Below are positions 15,194-15,718 of a stretch of 15,718 nucleotides of DNA, piece after piece. Under the pieces are notes generated by a model that ran no database searches, was not told the DNA's origin, and was given only the letters and a program-made list of their open reading frames with translations. The DNA is from Paracoccaceae bacterium (GTDB taxonomy: Bacteria > Pseudomonadota > Alphaproteobacteria > Rhodobacterales > Rhodobacteraceae). The first letter of the stretch is position 1; each line of letters starts with the position of its first letter. The stretch lies in the NCBI GenBank assembly GCA_029881635.1, contig JAOUMG010000006.1, positions 1 through 15,718 on the forward strand, in the 5' to 3' direction. Both the position numbers and the translations under genes were made by a program.

Positions 15194-15718
15194 GTCTTGT
15201 CTCCGGGTAGTGCCGCCATCTGGGCGCGCACCCATTGATGAAAATGGTGAATGTCAAACTCCTGCGGCATCAGCCGCGCTTGTCGAAAGCGTTGGGACCT
15301 CAGGCCGCGCTGGTTCATTTCGCAGGCCAAACCATCCTGTTGCATGACGATCGTAGCGAACTCTGCGACCTGTTCCGCCGAGAAACCGGGTTGTGCCAAC
15401 GTTTCTTCGGAGAAAAGCCATTCCGCTTTCAGACGCGTTCGCTCCGGGCCCATCGGGGTCAGTGTGACGCAGCGGACATGGTCAATGTGGGCAATGATAT
15501 ACATCGTCGGGTAAACCGTGACGAAGTTGAAACCATTCGCCCGCTCATCAGGGGTCAGGTCGGGAAACTCCGGCCCGCAAGGGGCACCTGTCATCGTCCA
15601 GGATCGCGCACCCTCTTTCAGCGCAGGTGGGTTGGGCGTATCCGGTGTCCAGCCTTGGGATTCTTGCGCGGACATGATGCCTTTGCGGTAGATTGGTACC
15701 ATGTCGCACAATTCCGGG
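15190..15718 (-). CDS. Second Rieske oxygenase alpha subunit, C-terminal part only
   Basis: The frame is open to the window edge, so the N-terminal Rieske domain lies outside. The visible 175 or so residues begin with P-E-L-C-D-M-V-P-I-Y-R-K-G, the segment that in GbcA/choline-oxygenase-like Rieske proteins follows the iron-binding His pair. They continue with GFNFVTVYPTMYIIAHIDHV and the VMQQDGLACEMNQRGLRS motif, whose Asp (in QQD) is the likely third iron ligand. The end FDIHHFHQWV is typical of the family. The apparent TTG at 15709-15711 is an internal Leu codon, not a start. The TGA overlaps the ATG of the next Rieske gene by four bases. Two adjacent alpha-type genes are unusual: they could form one mixed oligomer or act on successive intermediates. 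Confidence 0.85.
   Translation of the reverse strand, partial: PELCDMVPIYRKGIMSAQESQGWTPDTPNPPALKEGARSWTMTGAPCGPEFPDLTPDERANGFNFVTVYPTMYIIAHIDHVRCVTLTPMGPERTRLKAEWLFSEETLAQPGFSAEQVAEFATIVMQQDGLACEMNQRGLRSQRFRQARLMPQEFDIHHFHQWVRAQMAALPGDKT

Noticed and set aside
1-15718. CRISPR arrays, insertion sequences, integrases or phage genes
   Set aside because: No repeated spacer-like units, transposase or integrase motifs, or phage proteins were seen on either strand.

Overview
The window looks like a chromosomal segment of an alphaproteobacterium of the Rhodobacterales (Roseobacter-type marine bacteria). This rests on protein-level resemblance of RlmE, Tgt and Lon to that group, a small Hint-domain protein of a type common there, moderately GC-rich coding DNA, and a right half devoted to uptake and oxidation of a methylated or cationic small molecule. 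No database search was run; assignments come from motifs and recalled family sequences.

Left half (1-8068, genes on + except one) is housekeeping: a Ppx/GppA phosphatase (303-1415) and the 23S rRNA methyltransferase RlmE (1516-2244) in tandem; a small, eroded Hint-domain gene on the opposite strand (2267-2812); a 722-bp stretch without a convincing gene, holding a strong GC-rich hairpin and a CtrA-like site; tRNA-guanine transglycosylase Tgt (3535-4665); the Lon protease (4845-7253) with a plausible promoter and a downstream hairpin; an atypical HU-like protein with a Lys/Ala/Thr-rich tail (7531-7974); and tRNA-Val(CAC) (7994-8068).

Right half (15718 down to 8100, all on -) is one tightly packed operon. 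In order of transcription: a Rieske oxygenase alpha subunit cut by the window edge; a second Rieske oxygenase coupled to it by an ATGA overlap; a PotF-like Tat-exported binding protein; a PotG-like ATPase; PotH- and PotI-like permeases; a long cupin with the full DMSP-lyase-type metal site; and a methyltransferase resembling phosphoethanolamine N-methyltransferases. Spacing is -4 to 53 bp throughout.

Inferred joint function: the transporter imports a cationic (onium or polyamine-like) compound, the two Rieske enzymes oxidise or demethylate it, the cupin cleaves or isomerises an intermediate, and the methyltransferase methylates a small amine or recycles a methyl group. The substrate cannot be read from the sequence. 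This combination is the strongest candidate here for an undescribed pathway.
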